Shown: piece by piece, positions 62,595-64,000 of the stretch
Numbering within the stretch: position 1 is the stretch's first letter
Layout: every line of letters begins with the position of its first letter
Position numbers and translations under genes: made by a program
Notes under the pieces: model-generated
The model's input: only the letters and a program-made list of their open reading frames with translations
The model's database searches: none
Told to the model about the DNA's origin: nothing
Assembly (NCBI RefSeq): GCF_022701255.1
Contig: NZ_CP031705.1
Location: forward strand, 1,501,501 to 1,565,500
Reading direction: 5' to 3'
Source of the DNA: Microcoleus vaginatus HSN003
GTDB lineage: Bacteria > Cyanobacteriota > Cyanobacteriia > Cyanobacteriales > Microcoleaceae
DNA: 64,000 bases

Positions 62595-63728
62595 ATGTCT
62601 CAATTCTCTCTCTTAATTGTTGATGATGAGCCGGATAACTTTGATGTGATTGAAACCCTGTTATCAGAGCAGGATTATCAATTGCATTACGCGGCCAGCG
62701 GCCAAGAAGCGATCGCATCCCTCGACCTATTTAATCCGGATATTATTTTGCTGGATGTGATGATGCCAGGAATAGACGGCATCGAGATTTGTCGGCAAAT
62801 CAAAGCCATGTCAAAATGGCAAGCCGTTCCCATAATTATGGTGACAGCATTAAGCTCAAAATCAGACCTTGCCAACTGTCTAGCTGCCGGAGCCGACGAC
62901 TTCATCAGTAAACCTGTAAATGCTATTGAACTGCGTGCTCGCGTGCATTCAATGCTCAGAATCAAGCAACAGTATGATAATATTCAGAACTTATACCACA
63001 TCCAAGAAAATACCATCAATCTCTTGGAAAGCACCCTCAATGAGCTGCGTGGCAACTTAGCTTCTACTCTATCCCACGAACTGAATACGCCCCTCAATGG
63101 CATCTTAGGCACGATCGGGTGGCTCAAGGACGAGATCGAAGACATTGAGATCGCCCAAATCCGTGAGATCTTAGGCTGGGCATATAACTCGGCCCGTCGC
63201 CTAGAAACATTAACGAAAAAATTCCTGATTTATTTAGGATTAGAACTATCCGCAAGTCAACAGCACAAGATCGAATCTGCCCGGACTCAATTTTCAGCTT
63301 CCGCCGTTGAAGCCGAGTTGACATACCAGGCTCAGAAGGTCAACCGTAGCAACGATCTGTTGTTAACTCTTGAGGAAGCGGAGATCGCTCTATCAGAGCG
63401 ATCTCTATCAACGATGCTCCATGAATTAATTGATAATGCACTGAAATTCTCCTCACCAGAGACAACCATTAAAGTTAGTAGTCAAGTCGTAGGGGAGATG
63501 CTGCATTTATCTGTACAAGACTCGGGGCAGGGCATGACAGAAGAGCAAATTGCTAAAATTGGTGCCTTCATGCAGTTTGAACGCAAGAGGTATGAGCAAC
63601 AGGGTACTGGTATCGGCTTAAAAATTGTCCAGAAAATAGTCGAACTGGCAGGAGGAGAGTTCTCAATTACCAGTATCTATCAAAAGGAAACAACGGTACA
63701 TCTCACTCTGCCGATTGTCTGCAATTAG
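62595..63728 (+). CDS. Receiver-histidine kinase, paralogue with a divergent kinase domain
   Basis: Starting at ATG 62595 (MSQFSLLIVDDEPDNFDVIE) it has 377 residues; a GTG at 62586 lies inside the purine-rich AAAGGG that acts as its ribosome-binding site. The receiver holds D54 and FISKPVNAIELR. H161 is in SHELNTPLNGILG, followed by an HATPase with LLHELIDNALKF-like ML HELIDNALKFSSPETTI and GTGIGLKIVQKIV. A 57-base gap separates it from the previous gene. Receivers differ at only about 17 of 128 positions; the remaining parts are unrelated in detail, so this looks like receiver duplication with a swapped kinase. Confidence 0.95.
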   Translation: MSQFSLLIVDDEPDNFDVIETLLSEQDYQLHYAASGQEAIASLDLFNPDIILLDVMMPGIDGIEICRQIKAMSKWQAVPIIMVTALSSKSDLANCLAAGADDFISKPVNAIELRARVHSMLRIKQQYDNIQNLYHIQENTINLLESTLNELRGNLASTLSHELNTPLNGILGTIGWLKDEIEDIEIAQIREILGWAYNSARRLETLTKKFLIYLGLELSASQQHKIESARTQFSASAVEAELTYQAQKVNRSNDLLLTLEEAEIALSERSLSTMLHELIDNALKFSSPETTIKVSSQVVGEMLHLSVQDSGQGMTEEQIAKIGAFMQFERKRYEQQGTGIGLKIVQKIVELAGGEFSITSIYQKETTVHLTLPIVCN

Positions 63729-63744
63729 CATGAGTTTTTATATC

Positions 63745-63921
63745 ATATCAATTCCGGTTGCACCGGAATCATTGTTGACTGTTGACTGTTGACTGTTGAC
63801 TGTTGACTGTGAGTCAAAAAACTGAAAATTGCGCGAATTATTTGTTGACAGCTTGATTCGACTTTACGCCCGACGATGAAGCGCGGATTTGATATCATTC
63901 CGGCCCAGCGGGAATTGATAT
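63745..63921. mobile_element. Heptamer-bearing inverted-repeat element, copy 4 (degenerate)
   Basis: Starts ATATCAATTCCGGTTGCACC, continues with about five TTGACTG units, GAGTCAAAAAACTGAAAATT, TGATTCGACTTTACGCCCGA, and ends ATTCCGGCCCAGCGGGAATTGATAT. The middle matches the inverted orientation of copy 3, with lower similarity. The 79 bases after it to the window end have no supported gene. Confidence 0.6.
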
Positions 63922-64000
63922 GAGAAGGAATAAATTTGCTTTGCCTGGGAATGGCAACACATCAAAAAAGATGAACGAGCAGGACAAATATTTGACTCCG

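Noticed and set aside
63920..64000. Open frame MRRNKFALPGNGNT running off the right edge, with a second ATG at 63971 (MNEQDKYLTP)
   Set aside because: The first ATG lies inside the end of the copy-4 element and neither ATG has a clear ribosome-binding site; too short to judge.

Overview
The window comes from a filamentous cyanobacterium, most likely an oscillatorian of the Microcoleus/Oscillatoria type (an inference, no marker gene is present). The grounds are: the palindrome GCGATCGC and its truncated forms are everywhere; a plant-type carotenoid pair (crtP-crtB) is present; there is a DnaK3-type chaperone, a KGK-domain protein, two Uma2-type nucleases, many PAS/GAF hybrid kinases, one of them with a probable bilin-binding GAF domain, and long intergenic runs of short tandem heptamers (TTGACTG and TTACCAA types).

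Layout. 0-2.7 kb: a McrBC-like restriction unit (mcrC runs off the left edge) followed by a decayed PIN toxin/antitoxin pair. 2.8-8.6 kb: an FAD oxidoreductase, a GxxExxY protein flanked by inverted repeats, valS, and a short coiled-coil protein. 8.7-11.2 kb: crtP-crtB, transcribed leftward. 11.2-17.6 kb: nested palindromic repeats, a PD-(D/E)XK protein, a TraX-like membrane protein, a zinc-ribbon/SPFH pair that resembles the Bacillus YdjG/YdjI membrane-stress module, a Uma2 protein and a second PIN toxin/antitoxin pair. 17.9-24.2 kb: dnaK3, dnaJ and a dynamin-like GTPase. 24.3-29.4 kb: small genes (antitoxin-like, KGK, HNH) and a large secreted glycoside-hydrolase-2-like protein. 29.6-41.4 kb: two giant hybrid histidine kinases and a receiver-kinase. 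41.4-49.7 kb: small accessory genes, a TauE/SafE permease, a pentapeptide-repeat protein and ilvD. 50-63.7 kb: a HAMP histidine kinase, a gene-poor 1.3 kb stretch, then a very large CBS-GAF-PAS hybrid kinase split by a frameshift, followed by two receiver-kinases with near-duplicate receivers.

How it fits together. About 29 kb codes for signal transduction: seven genes with histidine-kinase cores (two of the three hybrid kinases exceed 1,800 residues), yet no DNA-binding response regulator or diguanylate cyclase output is visible, so the outputs must lie elsewhere. The most informative single observation is that the CBS-kinase at 53.2 kb carries a GAF domain with both cysteines of DXCF-type cyanobacteriochromes, spaced 28 residues apart; this photoreceptor candidate is interrupted downstream by a one-base deletion in a five-C run.

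The second theme is repeat DNA. A roughly 135-180 bp element with about 28-bp terminal inverted repeats and a variable number of TTGACTG heptamers occurs four times. Several coding regions (valS, dnaK3, dnaJ, two kinases, the TauE permease, the zinc-ribbon protein) carry in-frame stretches that look derived from repeats. No tRNA, rRNA, CRISPR array, transposase or prophage gene was recognised.
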